A stretch of DNA of 58,175 nucleotides from JBMYQA01 sp049600855 (lineage in GTDB: Bacteria; Bacteroidota; Bacteroidia; Cytophagales; Flammeovirgaceae). Below are positions 1 through 8,187 of this stretch, piece by piece (within the stretch, counting starts at the first letter, position 1; each line of letters opens with the position of its first letter). Location of the stretch: contig JBMYQA010000003.1 of assembly GCA_049600855.1 (NCBI GenBank), positions 1 through 58,175 on the forward strand. The letters are read 5' to 3'. The translations under genes and the position numbers were made by a program. The notes below the pieces were generated by a model, which saw nothing but the letters and a program-made list of their open reading frames with translations, did no database searches and was not told where the DNA came from.

Positions 1-124
1 TATACTTAAGACCAGCGTCCTCTAGGCCGGCCGCGACTCCATCAGTAAAAGCATGCGATAAAGATTTGAGTGCTTTTGGCGGTAGCTCTTCTGTGCCCAG
101 CTCAATAAGAAAATCAGAACTCAT
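1..124 (-). CDS. glyS: Glycyl-tRNA synthetase beta subunit, N-terminal fragment (foreign)
   Basis: Reading the minus strand from the ATG at 122-124 gives 41 codons beginning MSSDFLIELGTEELPPKALK, which is the conserved start of the beta subunit of the two-subunit glycyl-tRNA synthetase that charges tRNA-Gly. The gene runs off the left edge. Its ATG overlaps the TGA of the upstream alpha-subunit fragment, the usual glyQ-glyS arrangement. This enzyme form is typical of Proteobacteria, whereas Bacteroidota use the single-chain enzyme, so the fragment does not belong with the rest of the window. Base composition here is also richer in GGCC/GCGG words than the neighbouring phage DNA. Confidence 0.85.
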   Translation of the reverse strand, partial: MSSDFLIELGTEELPPKALKSLSHAFTDGVAAGLEDAGLKY

Positions 125-259
125 TTTGATTCTCCCTTGTGTTTGGCTATAACCTCTTTTGCAACCGTTTTATCGGCGAGAGGGAAGCCAGCTTTTAGTC
201 GAGAATCAAAATAACTTTGAGCAACACCTCGGGCAAGTGTCCTAACGCGCAAAATATAT
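121..259 (-). CDS. glyQ: Glycyl-tRNA synthetase alpha subunit, C-terminal fragment (foreign)
   Basis: The minus-strand frame ending at 121 encodes YILRVRTLARGVAQSYFDSR followed by AGFPLADK, matching the C-terminal helix of GlyQ (in E. coli this region reads YILRIRTLTKAVAEAYY). About 46 codons of true GlyQ are present. Upstream of the tyrosine codon at 256-258 the frame continues only as unrelated residues, so homology stops within a codon or two of position 258. It is followed by glyS with an ATGA overlap. The truncation would inactivate an essential enzyme if it were real in one genome, so an artificial or very recent join is the likeliest reading. Confidence 0.8.
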
Positions 260-262
260 GTC
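256..262. other. Chimeric junction between glyQ and phage DNA
   Basis: Left of this point the minus strand is proteobacterial glyQ/glyS. Right of it the plus strand is Bacteroidota phage DNA beginning with the GTCCTACCAC leader seen at other late phage operons. The glyQ side also holds a GTCCTA word about 20 bases before the junction, so a short homology may have promoted the join. This is probably an assembly or amplification chimera. Confidence 0.7.
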
Positions 263-707
263 CTACCACAATTCTGACCAGAATAAGAAGCGTTTACACC
301 CACTTCCTGTTTCTCCTTATGTGAAAAAGTGGCTGATTCATATCAAAGGGTACAAAGATCATCTCGAAGTGAATAAATACCTGACCACCTTTGAAGAAAT
401 CAGCAAAGTCAATGTGTTCTGTCACTTCGAGATGAAAGAGGGGATGGAGGAAATTATGGTCTGCATGTACTCCCCAAAGCGAGAGAAGCTTTATTACTTG
501 CAAAGTGTACTCGAATGGCTCTTTAATTATGAGCTGATGCAATATGTAAAAGCGCATTTCCGATACCTCAAGATTCCTGCCCGTGTGGCAATGAGAGATT
601 ACCTCAAGAAGTGCCGGATTACAGAAGATGAGTTGGCGATTGATACTGCCTACAAGCGCTGGCAACGAGATACGGATAACAAGTTACCAGGAATGATTTG
701 CCTATGA
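258..707 (+). CDS. Phage protein of unknown function (start uncertain)
   Basis: This 149-codon frame begins with an ATG that sits on the glyQ/phage junction, so the first codon may be artefactual. A GTG at 321 would give a 128-residue protein with a 61-base leader after GTCCTACC, similar to the other late phage leaders. The protein is rich in aromatic and basic residues and has no recognisable domain. Its TGA overlaps the ATG of the next gene by four bases, so it is co-translated with the tail-like protein downstream. By position it may be a small tail or baseplate component. Function is unknown. Confidence 0.6.
   Translation: MSYHNSDQNKKRLHPLPVSPYVKKWLIHIKGYKDHLEVNKYLTTFEEISKVNVFCHFEMKEGMEEIMVCMYSPKREKLYYLQSVLEWLFNYELMQYVKAHFRYLKIPARVAMRDYLKKCRITEDELAIDTAYKRWQRDTDNKLPGMICL
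260..269 (+). promoter_or_regulatory. Late-leader motif GTCCTACCAC, copy 1
   Basis: First phage-derived bases of the window. The same motif opens four other late gene blocks (3935, 10621, 18787, 22980). The native upstream sequence here is lost at the junction. Confidence 0.45.
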
Positions 708-1726
708 CACTCTTACGTGATACTTGCCGCAACCTTGGGGGAATCCAACGACTGTGGATTGCGCTGCAAAATCAGGCTGCACATCGTATCACTCCTGTTC
801 GAGCAGGTTCAGAAACAATCATTTTAGATCGGGAAGTGTTTTGTGAGGTAGGTTTGGATTCTGGCAATTATCAGGAAAGTCATGTAGAAGATGATGGGGG
901 AAGTTTCTTTCGCTCAACCATTAACTTTCAACTTCGAAAAGACCGGTACTCGATTTATGGATTCGAGCGTGATTGGAATCGCAAACGACTCTTAGTAGTT
1001 GTTAAAAATCGAAATGGTGATTTTATCATCTTTCGAAACATGCGTTTGACTAGGCAAAAAACGAGTGGGGAATTTGCTCCAGACTTTAATGGGTTTCAAT
1101 TTCAATTACTTGGTAATCATTGGTTGCCCTCAACCTATGGACAAGCCATTGAAGCCATTTTTTGGTTTAATACAACTTTTCAAGCGGGAGCAGGACGTTT
1201 TGATCCTTCCATGGTATTTACTGGAAATGCGAGTTGGAATTTCACGAATGGGATCAGCCTTGTTGGTAATGCCATTGACACAGATGGCATAGCGGAAGGT
1301 TTAAATGGAAATTCCCAACTCATTACGATTGATTCAGAAACACCCGCTGAAGGGATAACAGAGCTCCATTTTCGAGATAATTCGATTGCTGGCACATTGA
1401 GGTTAGACCTATTACCCAACCTACAAACTGGAGACTTTGCGTTAAATCAGATTCAATCTGTAACCGTGGGGGAGTGGGTAAATAAAGCAGGAGTGGTGAT
1501 TGAACTGCGCAATAATCAATTAAGTGCATTGGCTCAGCGACAATTGCTTGAAGATATTGCTAACCGATTTGTAGGAACAAGTTCGGATTTAAAGCTTGGC
1601 TTATTTAACCAGGCGGAAGCTCCTGACGAAACAACGATGAAACTGGCCGTTGAGCTGTATACAAACTATGGAATGGAAATACGCTTACCTGCTGTTGAAA
1701 CACGATTAACCATTACGCATGAGTGA
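704..1726 (+). CDS. Phage tail/baseplate-like protein
   Basis: A 340-residue protein translated from the ATG at 704, which overlaps the preceding stop (ATGA). The N-terminal 140 residues are beta-rich and include FERDWNRKR and GFQFQLLG segments, in the style of proteins encoded near the tail end of Bacteroidota siphophages. The C-terminal half (about residues 200-300) has leucine-spaced strands (ELHFRDN, IELRNNQLSAL) that look leucine-rich-repeat-like. No enzyme motif is visible. It sits directly before a small protein and a beta-helix protein, all overlapping, which suggests a baseplate or fibre module. The exact structural role is inferred from position only. Confidence 0.55.
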   Translation: MTLLRDTCRNLGGIQRLWIALQNQAAHRITPVRAGSETIILDREVFCEVGLDSGNYQESHVEDDGGSFFRSTINFQLRKDRYSIYGFERDWNRKRLLVVVKNRNGDFIIFRNMRLTRQKTSGEFAPDFNGFQFQLLGNHWLPSTYGQAIEAIFWFNTTFQAGAGRFDPSMVFTGNASWNFTNGISLVGNAIDTDGIAEGLNGNSQLITIDSETPAEGITELHFRDNSIAGTLRLDLLPNLQTGDFALNQIQSVTVGEWVNKAGVVIELRNNQLSALAQRQLLEDIANRFVGTSSDLKLGLFNQAEAPDETTMKLAVELYTNYGMEIRLPAVETRLTITHE

Positions 1727-2024
1727 CTTGATTAATTTGCCTCCCATCAATGGGATCGAGGGAGCCGTGTACGATCCTAAAAAATCAGCTAATGAGCAAT
1801 CTGATTTGGCAAAGCTTTGGGCCTTTGTTGTTCGAACGCTTCCACATGATGAACAACTTTCAACCTGTGAATACTCTATTAATGGGAATAAAATCAGGTA
1901 TCCTAAAAAGGTTTGGGTATACGAAGGAGTCCAGTACATCGAAGAAACTCGGTTTACATTCAATACTTATCATGCCCAATTCTTCGCAAGAAAATCTGCC
2001 ACCGCTAAAATTGAACGATTATGA
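1719..2024 (+). CDS. Small phage structural-module protein
   Basis: A 101-residue protein whose ATG (1719) overlaps the end of the previous gene by eight bases and whose stop overlaps the next ATG (ATGA at 2021). It has no signal peptide, membrane segment or recognised motif. The tight coupling on both sides indicates that its product is needed together with the neighbouring tail/fibre proteins. It could be a small baseplate linker or a fibre assembly helper. Nothing more specific can be supported. Confidence 0.6.
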   Translation: MSDLINLPPINGIEGAVYDPKKSANEQSDLAKLWAFVVRTLPHDEQLSTCEYSINGNKIRYPKKVWVYEGVQYIEETRFTFNTYHAQFFARKSATAKIERL

Positions 2025-3499
2025 CAAAAGTAGTAGCACTTTGGGGACGAGATGATTTTAATACTGGAACAACTGTAAATGATGCGTTTCGAAGTATTCA
2101 AGCAGCACTGAATAATACGGTTACCAATGAATTCGTAGACATTTATGCTGGGAATTACATTGAAGCACTCTTTTCTGCTTTAAATACAGTATACTTAAAC
2201 GGTCAAGGCATTGTCAGTATTTACCCACCTACACCTAATGCTTATTTTTTAGATTATTTTGGAAAATCGCTTGAACTGTATTCCATCCATCTCATTGATT
2301 TTACCAATACAATCCGAGTGAATAATGGTAATGGAACACGCCCGATAAGTTTTACCGACTGCAAGTTGCTTTCAAGTACGCGAGGAACCATTGAAAACAT
2401 TGCCCCTAGCGAAAGTTTGCAAATCCGCTTTCAGGCTAGCTTTAGTGCTTTTATCTGTTATGACCTGATTAATATAGATGTAGAGATCATCGAAAACAGC
2501 ACTTTCCATGACTGTCACCTTCAATTTCGCTACAACAACTTTGGATCAGGTTACATTCAAGATAGCATTATTACCGCTTCGCACTGTGAGTTTACCAATA
2601 AAGTAGTGGTGATCCGAAATGTTTTATTTGGAGATCAGACCACCTTCAGCTACGATGATGGTTTAAATAGCGTCAGTAATGTAGATTTTGCCACCTTCCA
2701 AACGGCTAACGAGACACATGAATGGGGCTTTGATCTTTCCAATTGCATTGTAGAAAGTGAGGCTGCGATTTACCAAGATAGCGCTGCCAATGACTTTGCC
2801 ATTCAATCAAGCTCTTTAGCTGTTGGTGCAGCCTTGAATGGAGGCGTTGTAGGAGCCTTTCCTGTATCTGAGCGTGTATTGGCCACTGACACAGGCTGGC
2901 AAAATAATGCAGGTTTTACCTTGAATATGGACCAGTATGAAGCCACAGGAGTTGCTGAAATCACTTCTCCAGTAATTGATCTACAAATCAACAAGCCGAT
3001 TCAAGGTGTGGGTGGTTTATTGTTTGATGCTTGGCAAGATGGCCGGTTGTTTAATGATGGTGGGAATTTAGGAACACCCATTGTTTCTGGAGCTTCACAA
3101 AGTGGTCTATCAGTGGCACTGACTCCCGATGCGGTCTATTGCGTCGATGGATTTGTGGAGGTAACGACCAACTTGAGGGGCTTAACTTTCACCAACCAAC
3201 AATGTTTCACGGCATTTACAGGTGAAACCATCACTGCCGTAACCGCAGCAGGAGCTGGAGAGATTAGAGAAGTGTTGAGGTTAGATGGCAATACCACAAT
3301 GCTTGCCAAATGGTGGAAAGATGGAGAAAGTGAACCTGCAAATTGGTCTGCAATTTATCGTGAAAAAACCTTACTTGTAGATAGTCAGGGCAATACCAAC
3401 GCAGAACCCGCTTTTGATGAAAATGACTTCCCCCGCCATCCAGTTGGACGGTTTGTGAAAGTAAAAGCAGTAGTATCCACCAATAATGTAAAATCCTAA
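2021..3499 (+). CDS. Beta-helix tail fibre/spike-like protein
   Basis: A 492-residue protein. Residues about 20-260 alternate short hydrophobic strands and polar turns (for example AFRSIQAALNN followed by VDIYAGNYIE and VYLNGQGIVSIY), the opening pattern of right-handed parallel beta-helix proteins of the pectate-lyase type found in phage spikes and fibres. The C-terminal 230 residues are beta-rich with many Gly/Thr/Asn and could form a trimerisation or receptor-binding part. No catalytic residues can be assigned. It overlaps its neighbours by one to four bases. It would be the receptor-binding candidate of this virion. The fold is inferred from sequence pattern. Confidence 0.6.
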   Translation: MTKVVALWGRDDFNTGTTVNDAFRSIQAALNNTVTNEFVDIYAGNYIEALFSALNTVYLNGQGIVSIYPPTPNAYFLDYFGKSLELYSIHLIDFTNTIRVNNGNGTRPISFTDCKLLSSTRGTIENIAPSESLQIRFQASFSAFICYDLINIDVEIIENSTFHDCHLQFRYNNFGSGYIQDSIITASHCEFTNKVVVIRNVLFGDQTTFSYDDGLNSVSNVDFATFQTANETHEWGFDLSNCIVESEAAIYQDSAANDFAIQSSSLAVGAALNGGVVGAFPVSERVLATDTGWQNNAGFTLNMDQYEATGVAEITSPVIDLQINKPIQGVGGLLFDAWQDGRLFNDGGNLGTPIVSGASQSGLSVALTPDAVYCVDGFVEVTTNLRGLTFTNQQCFTAFTGETITAVTAAGAGEIREVLRLDGNTTMLAKWWKDGESEPANWSAIYREKTLLVDSQGNTNAEPAFDENDFPRHPVGRFVKVKAVVSTNNVKS

Positions 3500-3933
3500 T
3501 GGCCCATTTTAAATCCATTGCAGTTGAGGTAAAGGAACAAAAGCAGCTACCTGATCATGCCGCAAGCTTTACCTCCATTGCCATCCAAACGATTCCAGTA
3601 TTCATTGATTTCAATCAATCAGCCCGTTTTGAAGTGATTAGTGTCAATACGACTAAGGCTTTAATAGCCTCAGCTGAGCTGATTGAAATATTGCCCTTTG
3701 TTTCAAATCCAAGCTTTCAAAATCTCCAATTGGTACACCCACATGAAACCAACTCATTACCTATTTCTTACCAAGCGGGTACAATTCCCATCCATCAATA
3801 CTTCGGCGCTGATCCTGAAGAATTATCCGTTGAGTTTGAATATGGTGGCGATGGGGTGGATTTGATTACCAATTCAACCTATACCATTACTTTTATTACC
3901 ATCCCGCTTTCGTGCATACTTTCATACGAATAA
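3499..3933 (+). CDS. Phage structural-module protein
   Basis: A 144-residue protein starting at the ATG whose A is the last base of the upstream TAA. It is rich in Ser, Ile and Phe with alternating hydrophobic residues and looks all-beta. There is no signal peptide or known motif. It is the last gene of the block that begins at the left edge, and the next block starts 54 bases downstream after a GTCCTAC leader. It may be a fibre accessory or capping protein. Function is unassigned. Confidence 0.6.
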   Translation: MAHFKSIAVEVKEQKQLPDHAASFTSIAIQTIPVFIDFNQSARFEVISVNTTKALIASAELIEILPFVSNPSFQNLQLVHPHETNSLPISYQAGTIPIHQYFGADPEELSVEFEYGGDGVDLITNSTYTITFITIPLSCILSYE

Positions 3934-3934
3934 T

Positions 3935-3941
3935 GTCCTAC
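3935..3941 (+). promoter_or_regulatory. Late-leader motif GTCCTAC, copy 2
   Basis: Lies 46 bases before the head-protease ATG. A TACTTTCA box (3917-3924, close to the Bacteroidota -7 consensus TAnnTTTG) ends 10 bases upstream, the same spacing as at the portal operon. Confidence 0.5.
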
Positions 3942-3986
3942 TCACTCCCTTATTATACACCTACCATTGCATCATCACAACCATAA

Positions 3987-5324
3987 ATGATGATGTGGAA
4001 TATTCGGCTTTTGCAACAGATTTTCAGTGAGAAATGGTTCATCGAGAAAGGCTATGAGCAGCAGATGGCTCCATTGATCCTCAAGGCGCTTCTTGAAGGA
4101 CAACAGCCTGCGCTAATCAATGAGGGGCTCCATGTGCGGCTTGGTCAAAATGATGAAGGCGAGTCATACGGCTGGAAGCTCCATGTGCTAGAAAATGGCA
4201 AGGTGCGTAAGGTAAATTCTTTTGCTGAGGCGGCATCGAATGCCATTGCCCTCTTACATGTGGACGGCCCAATTATGCGTTCCGATGGCTGGTGTGCCAT
4301 GGGTACAGAAACCATGGGGCGTATCCTCAAAGGAGCCGACAAAAGCCCGAATATTTCCGCCATCATCTTGGAGATGAATTCACCAGGCGGACAAGTCACA
4401 GGAACCGAGCAATTGGCCGGTGTAATTGAGGCTATTGAAACGCCCAACTACACCTATGGTCACTTCGCAGCTTCGGCAGCTTATTGGATTTCAGCAGCCA
4501 CGGATGAAATCTGGTCATCAGGCAAATCCAATCAGTTTGGAAGTATTGGCACTATGGCGAGTTTCCGCGATTACACGCTTTACCTGGAGCAGTTAGGCAT
4601 CAAAGAAATCGAGGTTTATGCTACCGATTCTGAGCATAAAAACCTCCCATTTCGAGAAGCCAAGCAGGGGAATTTCGATCCCATGCGGGAGGAAATTCTG
4701 GATCCAATCAATGCCATTTTTAAAGCGGAGGTCAAGCGACTTCGAAACTTGCCTGAAGAGGTACTTTCGGGCAGGTTGTATTTAGCTGAAACGGCCATCG
4801 AGAAAGGGCTCGTTGATCGAGTAGGTACGCGTGATCAGCTGGTGGAGTACATCTACAACAAACATGGTGAACCCATGCAATCCAATTTTTCATTTCATAC
4901 AAACGCGTTATCCATGGATACATCAACTTCAGAGAAGGGACAACAAAGCTGGCTGGCCCAACTCACTCAATTATTTCCCAACAAACAAGCACTCGAATCG
5001 CTCAAATTAGAGCTGCAAGAAACAGCTACAGAGCGAGACGATTGGAAGGGAAAGTACGAACAGCTACAGCAACAAAACACTAGCTTATTAGCTGAGAAAC
5101 AGGAGTTAGCCACTCAGCTCCAATTGGCTAACCAACAACGAGATGAGTGGAAAACACTCGCTGAGCAATATGGCGCACAGCCTGGCACAATGCCAAGCAA
5201 TCCTGTAAAAGCTGAAGGCGATGACATTGGAGAGCCTGAAGGTTTTCAAGTCAACCAAGGTGCTGAGCATAATCAGATGGCCATGCAGATCCTTTCCAAG
5301 AAGAAAGGCAACAAAAAATTATAA
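3987..5324 (+). CDS. S49-family prohead protease with coiled-coil scaffold-like tail
   Basis: A 445-residue protein. Residues about 85-285 form a ClpP-fold S49 (SppA/protease C) domain: LEMNSPGGQ oxyanion strand, probable nucleophile Ser163 in ASAAYW, FGSIGT loop, and probable general-base Lys218 in SEHKNLPF. Such enzymes cleave the scaffold and trim capsid proteins inside the prohead. After residue 310 the chain becomes a long Gln/Glu-rich coiled coil ending in a basic tail, resembling a scaffold fused to the protease as in lambda C/Nu3. In-frame ATGs at 4875 and 4914 could start a separate scaffold product. The major capsid gene follows after 26 bases. The protease assignment is strong. The scaffold role is inferred. 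Confidence 0.85.
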   Translation: MMMWNIRLLQQIFSEKWFIEKGYEQQMAPLILKALLEGQQPALINEGLHVRLGQNDEGESYGWKLHVLENGKVRKVNSFAEAASNAIALLHVDGPIMRSDGWCAMGTETMGRILKGADKSPNISAIILEMNSPGGQVTGTEQLAGVIEAIETPNYTYGHFAASAAYWISAATDEIWSSGKSNQFGSIGTMASFRDYTLYLEQLGIKEIEVYATDSEHKNLPFREAKQGNFDPMREEILDPINAIFKAEVKRLRNLPEEVLSGRLYLAETAIEKGLVDRVGTRDQLVEYIYNKHGEPMQSNFSFHTNALSMDTSTSEKGQQSWLAQLTQLFPNKQALESLKLELQETATERDDWKGKYEQLQQQNTSLLAEKQELATQLQLANQQRDEWKTLAEQYGAQPGTMPSNPVKAEGDDIGEPEGFQVNQGAEHNQMAMQILSKKKGNKKL

Positions 5325-5350
5325 GCATTAACCTTTAACCACTTCTTACT

Positions 5351-6343
5351 ATGGATGGAATTAATGTGGATCAGATTGTGACCGAGTTGGGCGAGTACAT
5401 CACGCAGCACGATGAAATTAGAACATGGTGCTACAACATGGATGAGCTGGATGCCTACACCGACACACTGACCCAAGTAAAAGGGGAATACCCCACCTAC
5501 CAATCGGTAGCCGATCATGTGGTGCAAGAATTCACCGATGAGTGGACCGAATTGGGGGAAACCAAGTTTCAAGTGAAGATTTTAAAAGCCTTCCGTCAGA
5601 AGGTGAACTATCCCATCAAGCCGCATAAGGTGCTCGGCTCTTGGTTGGCATTTCTACATCGAGAGAATGTTTCCTTAGAGCAAATGCCGATTTCCCGCTG
5701 GATCATGGATCGTGAGCTCAAGCCTAAGGTGATTGATGACATCAACATCTTGGAAGGCCAAGGGCAATATGTTGCAGGTACCCGCTTGTTTGGCGATTCG
5801 ATGGATGGCATCATCACCGTTTTGACCAACATACTGGCTTCAGGAAATCCTTTCCGCATGCCTTTGCCAGCGCTGACGAGCACCAATATCGTAGATAACA
5901 TCACGCTTTATGAACGCATGTTACCTGCCAGAGTGCTCTCCAAGATCAATCGAATTTTCATGAGCCGCCAGAATTTGGACCGCTATAAGATTCGTTACCG
6001 CGATCAATTTGGGCAGCAGAATGATTATGCCAAGGCAGAAATTGCTACAACTTGGCTGGGTAATCGTGAACTGGTAGGCTTACGTTGTTTGGATGGTTCT
6101 GACCTGATCTTCTCAACAGTGGGAAATAACTTCCTCAAGTTGGTTGATATCTTCAATGAACCCGCCGTAACCGATATCCAAAAGCTGGATTACAAAATCA
6201 AAGTGTTTATGGAATTTGTCTTAGGCTTTGATTTTTGGGTGGATGAACTTGTATTCATCAGCGACTTTGGAGGCACCACCGTAGGCCTGCCGAATAACCA
6301 CGCATTGTTTTATCCTGCTACACCAACCACTATCCCGAGCTAA
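5351..6343 (+). CDS. Major capsid protein (HK97-fold candidate)
   Basis: A 330-residue protein located directly after the protease/scaffold gene, the standard site of the major capsid gene. It has an acidic helical N-terminus (residues 1-60, a possible processed delta-like region) followed by a mixed alpha/beta body and a C-terminal segment (VFISDFGG, NHALFYPA) of the kind seen in HK97-type coat proteins of Bacteroidota phages. There is no signal peptide or enzyme motif. No sequence signature proves the fold, so the call rests mainly on gene order and size. It likely forms the shell that the large terminase fills through the portal encoded at 19.1 kb. Confidence 0.7.
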   Translation: MDGINVDQIVTELGEYITQHDEIRTWCYNMDELDAYTDTLTQVKGEYPTYQSVADHVVQEFTDEWTELGETKFQVKILKAFRQKVNYPIKPHKVLGSWLAFLHRENVSLEQMPISRWIMDRELKPKVIDDINILEGQGQYVAGTRLFGDSMDGIITVLTNILASGNPFRMPLPALTSTNIVDNITLYERMLPARVLSKINRIFMSRQNLDRYKIRYRDQFGQQNDYAKAEIATTWLGNRELVGLRCLDGSDLIFSTVGNNFLKLVDIFNEPAVTDIQKLDYKIKVFMEFVLGFDFWVDELVFISDFGGTTVGLPNNHALFYPATPTTIPS

Positions 6344-6345
6344 TC

Positions 6346-6864
6346 ATGAAATTTAGTGTTAAAATATCAGGTCCAGTTGAGGGCAAAAAAGGCTTCTACC
6401 ATGCTGAGGGCAAATCGCCAAGCAATGGAAAAGTGAGTGTGATTGTTTGGGAAAAACCAGACAATAACTTCCTAATTATCACCCTTAAAAATCATCACTC
6501 CTTTATTGACAACAAACGGGTGGTCAGTTACGCAGGAGGTATTCTGACAAAGGGCAAATCCAATAAATCAGGCACGGTATTGACCTTTGAAAACCTTTCC
6601 TACACACTCAGACGTGATCGTAAGAAGGAGAAAGAAGAATCTTCTAGTCAGATTGCCGAACAACAAGCGCAAATCCAAGAATTATTGGGGCTTGTTCGTG
6701 AGCAGAAGGATACGATCACCGATCTCGTGGCTAACCAAAACAAACAGCCAGATACTACAAAGGAGATCAGTGATTTGAAAGCGGTAGTGCTCAAGCAACA
6801 AGAGGAGATCAAAGCGCTCCAGTCCCAGCAAGCTTCTCCCAAAAAGGAGGAAGCATCGAAATAA
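6346..6864 (+). CDS. Capsid-associated protein with coiled-coil tail
   Basis: A 172-residue protein starting three bases after the capsid stop. Residues 1-90 are basic and beta-rich with many Lys/Gly, and residues 95-170 form a charged coiled coil (repeated AEQQAQIQ and LKQQEEIK heptads). The position right after the major capsid gene suggests a capsid decoration, head-vertex or head-tail connecting protein. No family is recognised. The coiled coil could mediate oligomerisation. Translation is probably coupled to the capsid gene because of the very short gap. Confidence 0.55.
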   Translation: MKFSVKISGPVEGKKGFYHAEGKSPSNGKVSVIVWEKPDNNFLIITLKNHHSFIDNKRVVSYAGGILTKGKSNKSGTVLTFENLSYTLRRDRKKEKEESSSQIAEQQAQIQELLGLVREQKDTITDLVANQNKQPDTTKEISDLKAVVLKQQEEIKALQSQQASPKKEEASK

Positions 6865-6891
6865 TTATCATTCACCACTAATTCAACAGCC

Positions 6892-7434
6892 ATGTGCGAA
6901 TTTAATCCTGAAGATATCATCGGCACCAATTGTGGCACGAAGGGAGGCTTGAAAGTCCGGGCATACTATGCCTTTGCCGAGGATATTGATGTGCCCTTCC
7001 CCGAGCCAGACCCAGCAGCTACAGACTTAGCCGCATCTGTAACCGTCACGGCTCCCTTCACCATGAAAAGCGGCAAAAAGTTCTGGCTTCTCGATGCCGA
7101 TTTGGATGCGCCAGATTTAGTCAGCGAATCCCAAGGGAACCTGAATAACTTATCTGCCTCCAACAAATACACCTTCCGAAAGTCTGGCACCAGCAAACAG
7201 TTGGTGGGCTGGCTCAATGCCAACCTCAATCGTCCCATTGTGCTGGTGGTAGAAGATCGCGATGGCCACAGGCGACAACTTGGAGAAAACGGCATCTACG
7301 CCAAAGTAGAATCCTTCCAAGAAAACAGCGGTAAAGTGGTAGGTGATGACAAGTTCATCGAATTTGTAGTCTATGCACCAGGCGGCTTGCCTTATTTCTA
7401 TGAAGGAGCGATTCCACTAACCCCAGCACCTTAA
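6892..7434 (+). CDS. Probable major tail tube protein
   Basis: A 180-residue protein, mostly beta, beginning MCEFNPEDIIGTNCGTKGG. The central part alternates beta strands (KFWLLDADL, KYTFRKSG, IVLVVEDRDG) and the C-terminus has a Pro/Gly-rich arm (APGGLPYFYEG). Size, composition and placement between capsid-associated genes and small tail genes fit a siphophage tail tube subunit. The tape measure gene is far away at 23.4 kb, which is unusual but seen where structural modules are split. No decisive motif is visible. Confidence 0.5.
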   Translation: MCEFNPEDIIGTNCGTKGGLKVRAYYAFAEDIDVPFPEPDPAATDLAASVTVTAPFTMKSGKKFWLLDADLDAPDLVSESQGNLNNLSASNKYTFRKSGTSKQLVGWLNANLNRPIVLVVEDRDGHRRQLGENGIYAKVESFQENSGKVVGDDKFIEFVVYAPGGLPYFYEGAIPLTPAP

Positions 7435-7445
7435 CTGAATACACC

Positions 7446-7661
7446 ATGAACCCAGCCCTCAAAAACAAATACAACATCATTGGCTTACCTGCTGGCATCA
7501 CTAAAGTAGCCATTCCAAGGTTTGGCGAAGTAGATTTCTCCACACTGACCATCCAACAAGCCGATGAAATGCACCGACTAGGTTGCAAACAGTTGGAGAA
7601 GATTGCAGAAAAGCCCAAGGCAAAAGCTACAGGCAAGAAAGTAGGTGAGCCAGATGGATGA
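7446..7661 (+). CDS. Small basic phage protein
   Basis: A 71-residue protein with a lysine/alanine-rich C-terminus (KPKAKATGKK). It follows the tail-tube candidate by 11 bases and overlaps the next gene by eight. No domain is recognised. The segment DFSTLTIQQADEMHRLGCKQ looks like a short helical module often found in small Bacteroidota phage proteins. It may bind DNA or a structural partner. Function is unknown. Confidence 0.6.
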   Translation: MNPALKNKYNIIGLPAGITKVAIPRFGEVDFSTLTIQQADEMHRLGCKQLEKIAEKPKAKATGKKVGEPDG

Positions 7662-8187
7662 GATCCGTGAGTTATTAATACACGAGCAGGCTTGGCTCCG
7701 TGCCATTCGCGAGCAGTTGGTGGAGCAACCCCAAGACCAGGCAAAACAAAAACCACTGCCACCAACGATTCAAGAAACCGTGCAGGAGCCAAGCCCTAAT
7801 GAGCGAGATGAACTGAAGGAAATTCAAGCAAAGAAAACGGAAGCCTTTAGTGAAATGAATCGGCTCCATGCCCAGCTGCAACTGCTGCCCAGTGATGAAG
7901 AAAGGCGATTGGCTGCATTACGAATACTCCAGCTCGATGAAGCCATTCAAGCTTATTGGAAGCAGATTCATCATTATGAAAAGCATGGAGAACTACCCAA
8001 GCGTAAACTATTAAGAGGCGAGCCAGATTTTGAACATGATTCGCAAGCGGAGCTGATTCGAAAACGGAATAATGCACGATCTTACATTAGCAAAGCAACC
8101 AATCGAATCAAACATCCCGAAAAAGTGAACATGCGGAAACAGTGGATTGAACAGATTAATCAATTTTTAGGTAATGAGTTTATTTGA
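7654..8187 (+). CDS. Coiled-coil phage protein
   Basis: A 177-residue, highly charged, almost entirely helical protein. I use the ATG at 7654, which lies inside the end of the previous gene, because an upstream GTG adds only three residues. Heptad-like runs occur at residues 55-110 and 125-170, with a basic stretch (RKRNNARSYISKATNRIK) near the end. There is no known family. It overlaps the PLD-like gene downstream by 14 bases, implying co-expression. It could be an assembly chaperone or DNA-binding scaffold. Confidence 0.6.
   Translation: MDEIRELLIHEQAWLRAIREQLVEQPQDQAKQKPLPPTIQETVQEPSPNERDELKEIQAKKTEAFSEMNRLHAQLQLLPSDEERRLAALRILQLDEAIQAYWKQIHHYEKHGELPKRKLLRGEPDFEHDSQAELIRKRNNARSYISKATNRIKHPEKVNMRKQWIEQINQFLGNEFI

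Noticed and set aside
121..303. A 60-residue minus-strand gene starting at 303
   Set aside because: Only its C-terminal part is GlyQ; residues upstream of the junction are phage DNA read in the wrong frame.
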